Assembly: GCF_031081985.1 (NCBI RefSeq)
Contig: NZ_JARWSK010000006.1
Location: forward strand, 62,001 to 126,000
DNA length: 64,000 nt
Source: Komagataeibacter xylinus
GTDB lineage: Bacteria > Pseudomonadota > Alphaproteobacteria > Acetobacterales > Acetobacteraceae
Reading direction: 5' to 3'
Position numbers and translations under genes: made by a program
Notes under the pieces: generated by a model
What the model was told of the DNA's origin: nothing
The model's input: only the letters and a program-made list of their open reading frames with translations
Databases searched by the model: none
In this document: positions 38,416-50,121 of the stretch, in pieces
How positions within the stretch are numbered: the first letter of the stretch is position 1
Layout of the letters: every line of letters begins with the position of its first letter

Positions 38416-39882
38416 TCAGCGCCATGCGCTGACGGCTTCAAGCCCGGTATGCAACAGTTGCGTCGCCCGTTCGGGGCTTTCGGCCTCTACATACACGCGC
38501 AGTTCCGGCGCGTTGCCTGACGGGCGGAGGTGAATGACCTCGCCACCCGCAAAGATCATGCGCAGGCCATCGGTTTCATCCACATGGGCCAGCGCGCCGC
38601 ACGCATCGGTCAGGCCCAGCGCATTCGCCCCTCGCGCCGGGTCGCTACGCAGGGCGGCAATGTGGTCGGTGCTCTGCGCTGTGGGCATGTCCTTGAGCCG
38701 GTCGCTCAGCGTAAAGCGGCGGGGCAGGGTGGCGACAAGCCCGGCAAGGTCGGTGCCTGCCTCACGCGCAGCCACGAGCGCGCAGATCATGGGCAGCACG
38801 GAATCCCGCGTGGGCAATGCCGCCAGCGTGCGGCCGCCGCGCGTGACCGGGCTTGCCAGCAGGAAGCCGCCATTGGCTTCATAACCGACCGAGGGTTCAT
38901 GCCCATCGCCCGCCGCTTGCGTCATGGCCGCGACCACGTAGGGCGAGCCGATGCGCGTGCGCTGCACCGTGTAGGCAAACCCCGCCTGCTCCAGCGCCGT
39001 GTTGCTGCTGACCGGGGTTGCCACGGCACGGGCAGCCAGAAACCGCGCGGCCAGAATGCCCAGCACGTCGCCGCGCAGCCATGCGCCATGCCGGTCGGCC
39101 AGCAGCGGGCGGTCGGAATCGCCATCAGTGGTCAGGATGGCGTCCAGCGTGCCATCGGCGGTCCATTCGCGGGCGAGGGCGGCATCCTCGGGGCGGACGG
39201 CCTCGGTATCGACGGGAATGAAGCTGTCCATGCGGCCAAGAGGCACGGCGGTGGCGCCAAGGGCCTCGACAATCTGCACCAGCACGTCGCGCCCCACGGC
39301 GGAATGCTGGTAGATGCCCAGTTTCAGCCCCGCCAGGGCATCGGCGCCAAAAAAGTCGCGGTAGCGGGCCACGAAGCCGGGCACCACGTCGGTCACGGGC
39401 GGCAGGTCGGGCGGCGCGGTGAGCGTGCCCTGCGTGTCGAACCAGCCTTCGGGCAGGCTCACATCGAGTTCGCGCATCGCCGCCTCGTCAGGTTTGAGGA
39501 ACTCGCCGCGCGCACGGTTGAACTTGATGCCGTTGCGGTCCGCCGGGATATGGCTGCCCGTGACCATGAGCGAGGGCATGCCCTGCGCAAACGCATGCAG
39601 GCACAGGGCGGGCGTGGGCACGTAACCGCAAAAGACCGGTACGCCATGCATGTAACGGATCGCGGCGGCGCAGGCGCGCAGGATGCGCGGCGTGCTCGGG
39701 CGCAGGTCACCCGCCACGGCCACCGATGCGCCGGGCGCGAACTCGCCAAGGCTGGTCAGGTGCCGCAGGTAGCCCACGGTGTAGGCGAAGCAGACCGAAT
39801 CCTTCATGGCGCTGACAAGGCCGCGCGCGCCGCTCGTTCCAAACGCGACACCGGAATGCTGCATCCACTGGGCTATCTTCAT
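38416..39882 (-). CDS. Phosphohexomutase (phosphomannomutase-like)
   Basis: 488 aa from ATG 39882 (MKIAQWMQHSG), with AGGAG upstream. Four-domain alpha-D-phosphohexomutase: the phosphoserine loop is MVTGSHIPADRNG (catalytic Ser), the metal loop TTDGDSDRPLL and the sugar loop GYEANGGF, which fits phosphomannomutases. It interconverts hexose 6- and 1-phosphates for nucleotide-sugar synthesis, for example GDP-mannose for exopolysaccharide. An atypical GSHIP replaces the more common ASHNP. A longer frame from 40056 has no similarity upstream. Confidence 0.9.
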   Translation of the reverse strand: MKIAQWMQHSGVAFGTSGARGLVSAMKDSVCFAYTVGYLRHLTSLGEFAPGASVAVAGDLRPSTPRILRACAAAIRYMHGVPVFCGYVPTPALCLHAFAQGMPSLMVTGSHIPADRNGIKFNRARGEFLKPDEAAMRELDVSLPEGWFDTQGTLTAPPDLPPVTDVVPGFVARYRDFFGADALAGLKLGIYQHSAVGRDVLVQIVEALGATAVPLGRMDSFIPVDTEAVRPEDAALAREWTADGTLDAILTTDGDSDRPLLADRHGAWLRGDVLGILAARFLAARAVATPVSSNTALEQAGFAYTVQRTRIGSPYVVAAMTQAAGDGHEPSVGYEANGGFLLASPVTRGGRTLAALPTRDSVLPMICALVAAREAGTDLAGLVATLPRRFTLSDRLKDMPTAQSTDHIAALRSDPARGANALGLTDACGALAHVDETDGLRMIFAGGEVIHLRPSGNAPELRVYVEAESPERATQLLHTGLEAVSAWR

Positions 39883-40337
39883 GGGTTCTTTCTCGCTCCT
39901 GACCAATCCTGCGCACAACGCTGGCGCGCGGGCAGATGTTGATACAAACAATCGTGTCCGGTCGCTGCCTGCCCCCGCCGCGCGGGCCAGCGTGGGGCAG
40001 GGGCATGGCGCAAATAAGGCGGCCGGGGCACAGGGGCGGGAGGCGCTATATTGCATTTATGGCTGATCTATACTGCATTTTTTAATTTTGTTCATAAAAA
40101 CATAATAAAAATGTATTGAAACTATAACACATGCAGGCAGGCGGGGCGGCTAGATGAAGAAGCCGTGGTTAAGGAATGATGAATATGGCCTGCCGGTTCG
40201 TTGCAACATCATGATGTGCCCGCATGTCGATCACGCTCGGCTCCTGGTTGCGGGCAGGTGGGGCAGGCTGTCATGCGCGTCCTGAATGCTGGCGCAGGCA
40301 TGGCGCCCTCCGCTTTGAAATGGTTGTGGAACATTGC
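39883..40337. other. AT-rich divergent gap between the phosphohexomutase and the GGDEF-EAL gene
   Basis: Strongly AT-rich around 40075-40135. It should hold both divergent promoters. No RNA gene or repeat was recognised. Confidence 0.5.
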
Positions 40338-42473
40338 ATGATGAATGATATCGCCGCTCCGCCAGCCCCCTCGGCTTTCATGACCATGGGCGATATCGCC
40401 TGCCAGGGGCCGGTCATCGGGCCGGATGCGCTGGGCGAGCGGCTGTTCGAGCTGTTTCACAATGACCCCGCGCTGATGCTGGTGGCGGTGGTGGACCAGC
40501 ACGACGCGCCGGTGGGGCTGGTGGAGCGGCAGGCGTTCTTCCTCAAGGTATCGGGCCGGTTTGGCCATGCGCTGTTCAACCGCCGCCCCGTGGCGCTGCT
40601 GATGGATGACAGCCCGGTCATGATCGATGCCGATATTCCCTCCGCCGAGTTTACGGCGCGCGCGCTCATGACCCAGCCCTCCGACCTCATGCGCGGCTAT
40701 ATCGTGACAAAGGCGGGGCGCTATCACGGCACGGGCTCGGCGCTGGACCTGATCAACGCCTCGCATTCCCACGCCGTGGCCTCGGCCGCGGGGCTGAAGG
40801 CCGCGGCCGAGGACCTGAGGCGGGCCAACAAGCGCATCTTGCGTGACAAGCTGTTCATCGACACCATTGTCGAGAACATTCCCTCCGCCCTGGTCGTGCG
40901 CTCCATGCGTGAGGACCACCCCGTGCTGGTCAACCGCGCGGCGGAGGAGATGATGGGCTGCACGCGCGACCTGCTACTTGAACGCAAGGTCGATGCTGTA
41001 TTTGATGCCGACGAGATCGGCCACCTGCTGCTCAGCCGCGCGGCAGGCGGCGCGCAGGCGGCGGAGCAGGTTCTGTGCGACCATCACGGCACCGCGCGCG
41101 CCATTGCCACCCGCCACGTCACCATTACCGATGAGCGCGGCGGCGCGCGGTGGGAAATGTGCGTGGCCGATGACGTGACCGAACAGCGCAGCGCCCAGCG
41201 CCGCGTCGAGCAGCTCGCCCATTACGACCCGCTGACCGGGCTGGCCAACCGCGCCCTGTTCTCCGCCCGGCTCGAGGCCAGTTGCGCCCCCGGCCTGAGT
41301 GCGACGCTGCTGTGCATCGACCTTGATTACTTCAAGACCGTCAATGACGTTTATGGCCATGCGGCGGGCGACACGCTGCTGCGGCTGGTTTCCGCCCGCC
41401 TGCTGGCCTGCAGCCGGCCCGAAGACCTTGTGGCAAGGCTGGGCGGCGACGAGTTTGCCATCATCTGGCCCCAGGTGCCCGCCCCGGACGAACTGACCGG
41501 TCGCGCGCGTGAAATTGTCGAGACTGTCAGCAAACCCTACGTCATCGACGGGCACCATATCGTCATTGGCGCCAGTATCGGGGCGGCGCTGTACCCGCAG
41601 GATGGCGAGAATGCCGAAATGCTGCTCCAGCATGCCGATATTGCGCTGTACCGCGCCAAGTCGCTCGGGCGCAACGGCTTCCAGTTCTTTGATGCCGACC
41701 TGCGCGATGAAATCCAGACCCGCGCGCGCCTTGGCAATGAACTGCGCGCGGCCATTGCAGGCAATGCGCTGACGCTGCATTTCCAGCCGCTCTATTCCAT
41801 GCCGGGCAACCGCATCAGCGCGTGCGAGGCGCTGGTGCGCTGGCACCACCCCGAGCGCGGCATGATCCCGCCCGACCAGTTCGTGGGCCTGGCCGAGGAA
41901 AACGGCCTGATCCACGACCTTGGCGAATGGGTGCTGCGCGCCGCCTGCCTCGAGGCGGCGGGCTGGCCCGAGCAGGTGCGCATTGCGGTCAATGTCTCGC
42001 CCATCCAGTTGCGCAACCCGCGCTTCCTCGGCATCGTGGAAGGGGCCCTGGCGTGTTCCGGCCTTGCCCCCGCGCGGCTTGAGGTCGAGATTACCGAAAA
42101 CATTTTTGTGCAGAACAGCGCCACCAACCGCGACATCCTGCACAGGCTGGGCCAGATCGGGTGCAGCATCGTGCTGGATGATTTCGGCACCGGCTATTCC
42201 TCGCTGGGCTACCTGCGCTCGTTTCGATTCCAGAAGATCAAGATCGACCGCTCCTTCGTGCAGGAACTGCCCGAGCGCGGGGCTGCGGGCATCATCCGCG
42301 CCATCATCAGCCTGGCGCAGAGCATGGACATTCCCATCACGGCGGAAGGGGTGGAAACACACGACCAGTGGGCGCATCTCAACGAACTGGGCTGCAACCA
42401 GGTGCAGGGCTTCCTGCTTGGCCGCCCCCAGCCATCGGAGATGATCCGCCAGAGCCTCCTTACCCATGCCTGA
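40338..42473 (+). CDS. c-di-GMP turnover protein: CBS-like/PAS sensor, GGDEF and EAL domains
   Basis: 711 aa from ATG 40338 (MMNDIAAPPA), with GTGGA upstream. The N-terminal region (about 15-155) resembles a CBS-like pair. A PAS-like segment follows (about 185-310). The GGDEF domain has intact GGDEF at 369-373 and an inhibitory RxxD site (RPED, 360-363). The EAL domain starts at E497 (EALVRW) and keeps DDFGTGYSSLGYL, AEGVET and QGFLLGRP. Both catalytic sets look complete, so it may make and break c-di-GMP. In cellulose-producing acetic acid bacteria such proteins tune cellulose synthase. No cellulose genes lie in this window. Confidence 0.93.
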   Translation: MMNDIAAPPAPSAFMTMGDIACQGPVIGPDALGERLFELFHNDPALMLVAVVDQHDAPVGLVERQAFFLKVSGRFGHALFNRRPVALLMDDSPVMIDADIPSAEFTARALMTQPSDLMRGYIVTKAGRYHGTGSALDLINASHSHAVASAAGLKAAAEDLRRANKRILRDKLFIDTIVENIPSALVVRSMREDHPVLVNRAAEEMMGCTRDLLLERKVDAVFDADEIGHLLLSRAAGGAQAAEQVLCDHHGTARAIATRHVTITDERGGARWEMCVADDVTEQRSAQRRVEQLAHYDPLTGLANRALFSARLEASCAPGLSATLLCIDLDYFKTVNDVYGHAAGDTLLRLVSARLLACSRPEDLVARLGGDEFAIIWPQVPAPDELTGRAREIVETVSKPYVIDGHHIVIGASIGAALYPQDGENAEMLLQHADIALYRAKSLGRNGFQFFDADLRDEIQTRARLGNELRAAIAGNALTLHFQPLYSMPGNRISACEALVRWHHPERGMIPPDQFVGLAEENGLIHDLGEWVLRAACLEAAGWPEQVRIAVNVSPIQLRNPRFLGIVEGALACSGLAPARLEVEITENIFVQNSATNRDILHRLGQIGCSIVLDDFGTGYSSLGYLRSFRFQKIKIDRSFVQELPERGAAGIIRAIISLAQSMDIPITAEGVETHDQWAHLNELGCNQVQGFLLGRPQPSEMIRQSLLTHA

Positions 42474-42530
42474 GCGCAGGGGCGGCATGCTCTTGCACCC
42501 GTAACGCAAAACACGTAAAACCACGGCCAG

Positions 42531-42665
42531 CATCAGGAGTTGGGGCGACGCCCAACGCCAACCTGCCGTTCCGGGCAAGGTGGCGCTCCCGCAAGGGAGG
42601 ATGTGGCCAGGCCGGCAACCAAGCGGATCATGCCACGCAGTGCGTCACGCCCCACATAATGGAGG
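42531..42665 (+). promoter_or_regulatory. Structured metA leader, candidate SAM-class riboswitch
   Basis: The leader folds into several strong hairpins: TTGGG-GCGACG-CCCAA (42540-42555), CGCCAACCTGCC pairing with GGGCAAGGTGGCG, and CTCCC-GCAA-GGGAG (42586-42599). It then carries GGCCAGGCCGGCAACC (42605-42620). GGCAACC after a closing stem is the conserved core of S-box and SAM-IV riboswitches, which control methionine genes. The full consensus could not be matched by eye, so the class is open. Confidence 0.5.
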
Positions 42666-42677
42666 ACGGACGCGGCA

Positions 42678-43625
42678 ATGCCCATAAGAATACCCGATGA
42701 TCTCCCCGCCCGTGGCACGCTTGAAGCCGAGGGTGTGATGGTGATGGGCGAGACCGACGCCATACGGCAGGATATCCGCCCGCTGCGCATCGGCCTGCTC
42801 AACCTCATGCCCAACAAGATCCGCACCGAGACCCAGATCGCCCGCCTCATCGGGGCAACACCGCTGCAGGTCGAACTCACGCTGGTGCGCATGAGCGGGC
42901 ATGTGCCGCGCAATGCGTCCGCCAGCCATATGACCTCGTTCTACCGGGCGTGGGAGGAGGTGCGCGGCGCGCGTTTCGATGGCTTCATCATCACCGGCGC
43001 CCCCGTCGAGCGCCTGCCTTTTGCCGAGGTGACGTACTGGGATGAACTGCGCCGCGTGTTCGACTGGACCCGGACCAACGTGCACCGATGTTTCAACATC
43101 TGCTGGGCCGCCCAGGCGGCAGTGCATCACTTTCATGGCATGCCCAAGCACGCGCTCGCCCACAAGGCGTTCGGGGTGTATGACCACCGCATCCTTGCCC
43201 CGACATCGCCCTACCTGCAAGGCTTTGCCGATGACCTGTCCATTCCCGTCTCGCGCTGGACGGAGGTGCGGCGCGCCGACCTGCCGCGCGGCACCGACAT
43301 GACCGTTCTGGCCGAAAGCCCCGAGACCGGCCTGTGCCTGCTCGATGACCCGCGCCACCATGCGCTGCACATGTTCAACCACCTTGAATATGATTCCACC
43401 TCGCTGGCCGATGAATATTTCCGCGACCGGGAGCGGGGGCTCGATATTGCGGTGCCGCACAATTATTTCCCGCATGATGACCCGACCCTGCGCCCCATCA
43501 ACCGCTGGCGCGCGCATGCGCACCTGCTGGCGGGCAACTGGATCAACCAGATCTACCAGACCACGCCGTTCGATATGGCGCGGATCGGGCATGAAAGCCG
43601 CAGCCCCGCCATGGCCTGCGCCTGA
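42678..43625 (+). CDS. metA: Homoserine O-acyltransferase (MetA family)
   Basis: 315 aa, standard length. [19 protein letters not shown] is the family start signature. The catalytic Cys is in FNICWAAQA and the His in MFNHLEYD, with the acidic partner in YFRDRERG. It acylates homoserine for methionine synthesis. Whether it uses acetyl- or succinyl-CoA depends on one active-site residue and is not assigned here. GGAGGAC precedes the ATG. A structured leader precedes the gene, suggesting control by a riboswitch. Confidence 0.95.
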   Translation: MPIRIPDDLPARGTLEAEGVMVMGETDAIRQDIRPLRIGLLNLMPNKIRTETQIARLIGATPLQVELTLVRMSGHVPRNASASHMTSFYRAWEEVRGARFDGFIITGAPVERLPFAEVTYWDELRRVFDWTRTNVHRCFNICWAAQAAVHHFHGMPKHALAHKAFGVYDHRILAPTSPYLQGFADDLSIPVSRWTEVRRADLPRGTDMTVLAESPETGLCLLDDPRHHALHMFNHLEYDSTSLADEYFRDRERGLDIAVPHNYFPHDDPTLRPINRWRAHAHLLAGNWINQIYQTTPFDMARIGHESRSPAMACA

Positions 43626-43809
43626 AGGCACACGGATACGTGAAGGAGGCATGCCTGTTCGCGCAAATGTCAGACAATAAAAAGAATGGTGTGAAGATGG
43701 GGGTATTCTCCCCCGTCGCCGACGGTGCTAGAAAAGGGTCAAGGCCATGGTCCGCGGCTATTTATTGCGATAAAAAACCGATATAGTTACAGGCATGACT
43801 TTGCATGGC

Positions 43810-44970
43810 ATGAAGATCGGCTTTCTATTCAACCACGACTGTATCCACCAGATTCCGCATACGGCCCCCATCATCTGCCAGCTTGTCGCATTGGGGCAGG
43901 ATGTTACGGTCATTACCTCATCAGTGGAGCAGGAGGCGCAGGTACGCCGCATGGTTGCCGCCTGCGCGCGGAATGTGACCTTCGTGCACATTGACATCAG
44001 CCTGCTCGCGCGTGCCGTCAACGTGGTGGCCCGTTCCTTCCTGCCGTTCCGCCGCATTGCCAACCTGCGCGAGAATATCCGCCTGTTCTCCCGCTTTGAT
44101 GCGCTGGTCGTGCCCGAGACCACATCCGCCCTGCTCAAGAGCCATTTCCGGCTCGATATCAAGCTGATCTACTTCCCCCACGGCGCGGGCGACCGTTCCA
44201 TCGGGTTTCGCGATGTGACGCGGTTTTTCGACCTGGTGCTGTTGCCCGGCGAGAAAACGCGCGAGCGCATGCAGGCCGGAGACCTCATCCGCCCTGATGC
44301 GCATTCCGTGGTGGGCTACCCCAAATTCGATATTGTCGACCTGTCCAGCCGTTCCCGGTTTTTTGATAATGACCGCCCGACCGTGCTGTACAACCCGCAT
44401 TTCGATCCGGTCCTGTCCTCATGGTGGGACATGGGGCTTGAGGTGCTGGACTGGTTTGCACGGCAGGACGACTACAACCTGATCTTTGCGCCCCATGTCA
44501 TGCTGTTCAGGCGCTACCTGCATACATCGGTCGAGCACCGCAGGCTGCGCCTGCGCCGGATGATACCGCAGAAAATCCGCAACCTGTCACATATCCTGAT
44601 CGATGCCGGCAGCCCCAACTCGGTTGACATGTCCTATGTGCGCGGGGCTGATATTTACCTCGGTGATGTCAGCAGCCAGATCTATGAATGGATCTACCAG
44701 CCACGGCCGTGCATCTTCCTCAATTCGCACGGTGCGAAGTGGCGCGACAATCCCAATTATGCCCACTGGAACATGGGGCAGGTGATCGACCGGGTGGATG
44801 AACTGCCCCATGCACTTGCGGTGGCGCAGGCGCAGCAGGCCCTTTATGGGCCACGCCAGCAGGCGGCGTTTGCCGCAACCTTCCACACCGTGCCCGATGA
44901 GAGTGCCGCCAGCCGCGCTGCCCGGGACATTGTGTATTTCCTCTCGCATGGTAAAACAGCCGCCGCCTGA
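43810..44970 (+). CDS. CDP-glycerol-glycerophosphotransferase-like protein
   Basis: 386 aa from ATG 43810 (MKIGFLFNHDC); ATG 43795 is also possible. No membrane span, GT-B-like two-domain layout. IKLIYFPHGAGDRSIG and LYNPHFDPVLSSW recall the TagF/TarB-type polymerases. The C-terminal GDVSSQIYEWIYQPRPCIFL matches their donor-site pattern DxSSxxxEWxxxxRPxIF. Such enzymes transfer glycerol phosphate onto wall or capsule polymers. In a Gram-negative this would act on surface glycan. It is 43 bp before a GT4 glycosyltransferase on the same strand. Confidence 0.7.
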   Translation: MKIGFLFNHDCIHQIPHTAPIICQLVALGQDVTVITSSVEQEAQVRRMVAACARNVTFVHIDISLLARAVNVVARSFLPFRRIANLRENIRLFSRFDALVVPETTSALLKSHFRLDIKLIYFPHGAGDRSIGFRDVTRFFDLVLLPGEKTRERMQAGDLIRPDAHSVVGYPKFDIVDLSSRSRFFDNDRPTVLYNPHFDPVLSSWWDMGLEVLDWFARQDDYNLIFAPHVMLFRRYLHTSVEHRRLRLRRMIPQKIRNLSHILIDAGSPNSVDMSYVRGADIYLGDVSSQIYEWIYQPRPCIFLNSHGAKWRDNPNYAHWNMGQVIDRVDELPHALAVAQAQQALYGPRQQAAFAATFHTVPDESAASRAARDIVYFLSHGKTAAA

Positions 44971-45013
44971 AAGCTGAGAGAACCCATGACCATCGGTGTG
45001 GGAGGAGAAGGTC

Positions 45014-46093
45014 ATGCGGATCGCCTATGTCATCAACACGTTCGAGGGGGGAGGGGCTGCCCTGCCCATACCCGATATCGTGGAGGTGTGCCGCGCCAAC
45101 GGGCATAGTGTTGATGTTGCGGCGCTCTCCCCGCGCAATGGGCGCGCCATGCCCGCCCTGCGCAAGGCCGGGATTGCGCCCGTTGTGCTGGCCGAGGATA
45201 CATCATCCCCCGCGCTGATGCTGCACCGCCTTGATGCCTGGGTGCGCAAAGTGCAGCCGACCCATATCTGGACATCGCTCACCCGCGCCACCCTGCTCGG
45301 GCAGCTTGTCGGGCTGCGTCAGGGCATTCCGGTGGTGAGTTGGCAGCACAACGCCTTTCTAAAGCCTGCCAACCTGGCCCTGCTGCGGCTCATGCGCAAC
45401 CGCAGCCGGTTATGGGTGGGCGATTCAGGCTACGTGACCGAACTGACCCGCCAGCGCCTTGCCCTGCCTGCCGAACGGGTCATGTCATGGCCCATCTTCC
45501 GCATTGATCCTGATCTGGCACCTGCCACGCCGTGGCAGCCGGGCGAGGTGGTGCAGATCGGCTCGCTGGGGCGGCTTGATCCATCCAAGGGGTATGACGT
45601 GCTGCTCCGCGCGCTGCTGGCCCTGCGTGAGGTGCCCGGCCTGCCGCCCTACAGGGTCACCATAGGCGGCGAGGGAGCGGAGCATAAGCTGCTGCAGGGC
45701 TTTTGCCAGCGCCACGGGCTGGATCAGGTCCATTTCGCGGGTTATGTCGATGATACGGCGGCGTTCCTGCGGGGCTGCCATCTCTATGCCCAGCCCTCGC
45801 GGCAGGAAGGGTTCTGCATTGCCGCTCATGAGGCCATGAACATGGGCCTGCCGGTGCTGGGCAGCACCGTGGGCGAGATGACGCATTCCATTACCGAAGG
45901 GGTCAGTGGCTGGCATGTCCGCCCCCGGCGGCCACATGAGCTTGCCGTCAAGCTCGAGCAGGCCCTGCGCCAGCCCGAGCGTCTTGCAGCCATGGGGCAG
46001 GCGGCGCGGGCCTATGTGGCGCAGCATTTCAGCCCGGCGGCCTTCATGCAGGCCGGGAGTGCCGTGTTGCAGCGCATGGCGGCGCTGGCATAG
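45014..46093 (+). CDS. Group 1 (GT4) glycosyltransferase
   Basis: 359 aa from ATG 45014 (MRIAYVINTFEGGGA), with AGGAG upstream. GT-B fold: the C-terminal donor domain has IGSLGRLDPSKGYDVLLRA, VTIGGEGAEHKLL and QEGFCIAAHEAMNMGLPVLG (the EX7E motif with both Glu). The family uses an activated sugar nucleotide to extend a glycan. With the preceding glycerophosphotransferase-like gene it likely forms a two-gene unit for a surface polymer. Sugar and acceptor are unknown. Confidence 0.9.
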   Translation: MRIAYVINTFEGGGAALPIPDIVEVCRANGHSVDVAALSPRNGRAMPALRKAGIAPVVLAEDTSSPALMLHRLDAWVRKVQPTHIWTSLTRATLLGQLVGLRQGIPVVSWQHNAFLKPANLALLRLMRNRSRLWVGDSGYVTELTRQRLALPAERVMSWPIFRIDPDLAPATPWQPGEVVQIGSLGRLDPSKGYDVLLRALLALREVPGLPPYRVTIGGEGAEHKLLQGFCQRHGLDQVHFAGYVDDTAAFLRGCHLYAQPSRQEGFCIAAHEAMNMGLPVLGSTVGEMTHSITEGVSGWHVRPRRPHELAVKLEQALRQPERLAAMGQAARAYVAQHFSPAAFMQAGSAVLQRMAALA

Positions 46094-46120
46094 CGCCGTT
46101 AACCGGCTGAAAGCGGAAAA

Positions 46121-46175
46121 GTAAAAGTCTTTTGGGGCCGCCTTTTTTCAAAAAGGCGGCGATCTTCTGAAGCTT

Positions 46176-46179
<4 letters not shown>
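46121..46179. repeat. Intergenic hairpin repeat, copy 7
   Basis: AAAAGTCTTTTGGG leads into a perfect hairpin GCCGCC-TTTTTTCAAAAA-GGCGGC (46137-46160), followed by GATCTTCTGAAGCTTTT. It fills the gap between the convergent GT4 and kdsA genes. Confidence 0.8.
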
Positions 46180-49114
<2,935 letters not shown>

Positions 49115-49858
49115 TCACGATGCGCGGGCGGCGCGGACAAGCGGCACGAAGGACTCGGCCTTCAGGCTGGCATTGCCCACCAGCGCCCCGTCAACGTGTT
49201 CGACAGGCAGGATATCGGTGACATTGCGTGCGTTAACGGACCCACCATAAAGGATTCGGATCGTTTTGCCAGCTTCACCGAACTGCCGCACCAGTTCGGC
49301 GCGGATAAAGGCGGACATATCGGCAATATCCTGCTGTGATGCAGCCTGCCCGGTGCCGATGGCCCAGATCGGCTCATAGGCCACGATGCCTGTAAAGCCC
49401 TGCGGCAGCGAGCCCTCGAGCTGCCAGCCCACGGTGGCCTGCGAATCCCCTGATGAGCGCTGGTCGTCGTTCTCGCCCACGCACACGATGGGGGTGAGGC
49501 CGGCGGCCATGGCGGCAACGGCTTTCTCGCGCACCGTCTCGTCAAGCTCATGGTGCTCGGCACGGCGCTCGGAATGGCCAAGGATGACATACTGCACCCC
49601 GAGGTCGACCAGCATGGGGGCGGAAATATCGCCCGTGTGCGCGCCTGATGCATCCTTGTGGCAATCCTGCGCGCCAAGGGCGATGCCGGCCGCCTTCAGT
49701 TTTGGTGCAAGGCGGGCAAGCTGCGTAAAGGGCGGGCAGACCACCACGTCGGCGCGGGTGGGCAGGCTCGCCAGTTCCGTAGCCAGCGCGTCTGTCAGCG
49801 CATCCGCATCCGCGCTCAGGCCGTTCATCTTCCAGTTGCCAACAATGATCTGTTTCAT
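49115..49858 (-). CDS. tpiA: Triosephosphate isomerase
   Basis: 247 aa from ATG 49858 (MKQIIVGNWKMNG, containing the catalytic Lys). The catalytic His is in VILGHSERR and the Glu in IVAYEPIWAIGTG. YGGSVNARN closes the phosphate loop. It interconverts dihydroxyacetone phosphate and glyceraldehyde 3-phosphate. The longer frame from 49975 adds unrelated sequence. It is divergent from ppiD with a 260-bp gap that should hold both promoters. Confidence 0.97.
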   Translation of the reverse strand: MKQIIVGNWKMNGLSADADALTDALATELASLPTRADVVVCPPFTQLARLAPKLKAAGIALGAQDCHKDASGAHTGDISAPMLVDLGVQYVILGHSERRAEHHELDETVREKAVAAMAAGLTPIVCVGENDDQRSSGDSQATVGWQLEGSLPQGFTGIVAYEPIWAIGTGQAASQQDIADMSAFIRAELVRQFGEAGKTIRILYGGSVNARNVTDILPVEHVDGALVGNASLKAESFVPLVRAARAS

Positions 49859-50121
49859 GTTTCCCCTCCTGGCCATGGCCCGGTCGTGCGGCCTGCGGGC
49901 GGCACGGGGCATGGCGATGATGGCGGCAAGCCTACACCACGGCTGCGGCGGCGTTGCAACCCGCGCGCGCGGCACAACCGGCCCGCATGCATGCTAGCGC
50001 TGGTCAAACCGCTACCGTGACCGTATGGTGCCCGACCGGAAAACAGGGCCGCCCGCACGGCGTACGGGGTGCGCGGGTCTGATCCGTCCGCGTTTGTCTT
50101 GGTCCTGGTGCAGGGTTTTTC

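Noticed and set aside
42531-42677. SAM-II riboswitch before metA
   Set aside because: The short SAM-II pseudoknot consensus is not visible; only a GGCAACC core like that of S-box/SAM-IV is present.
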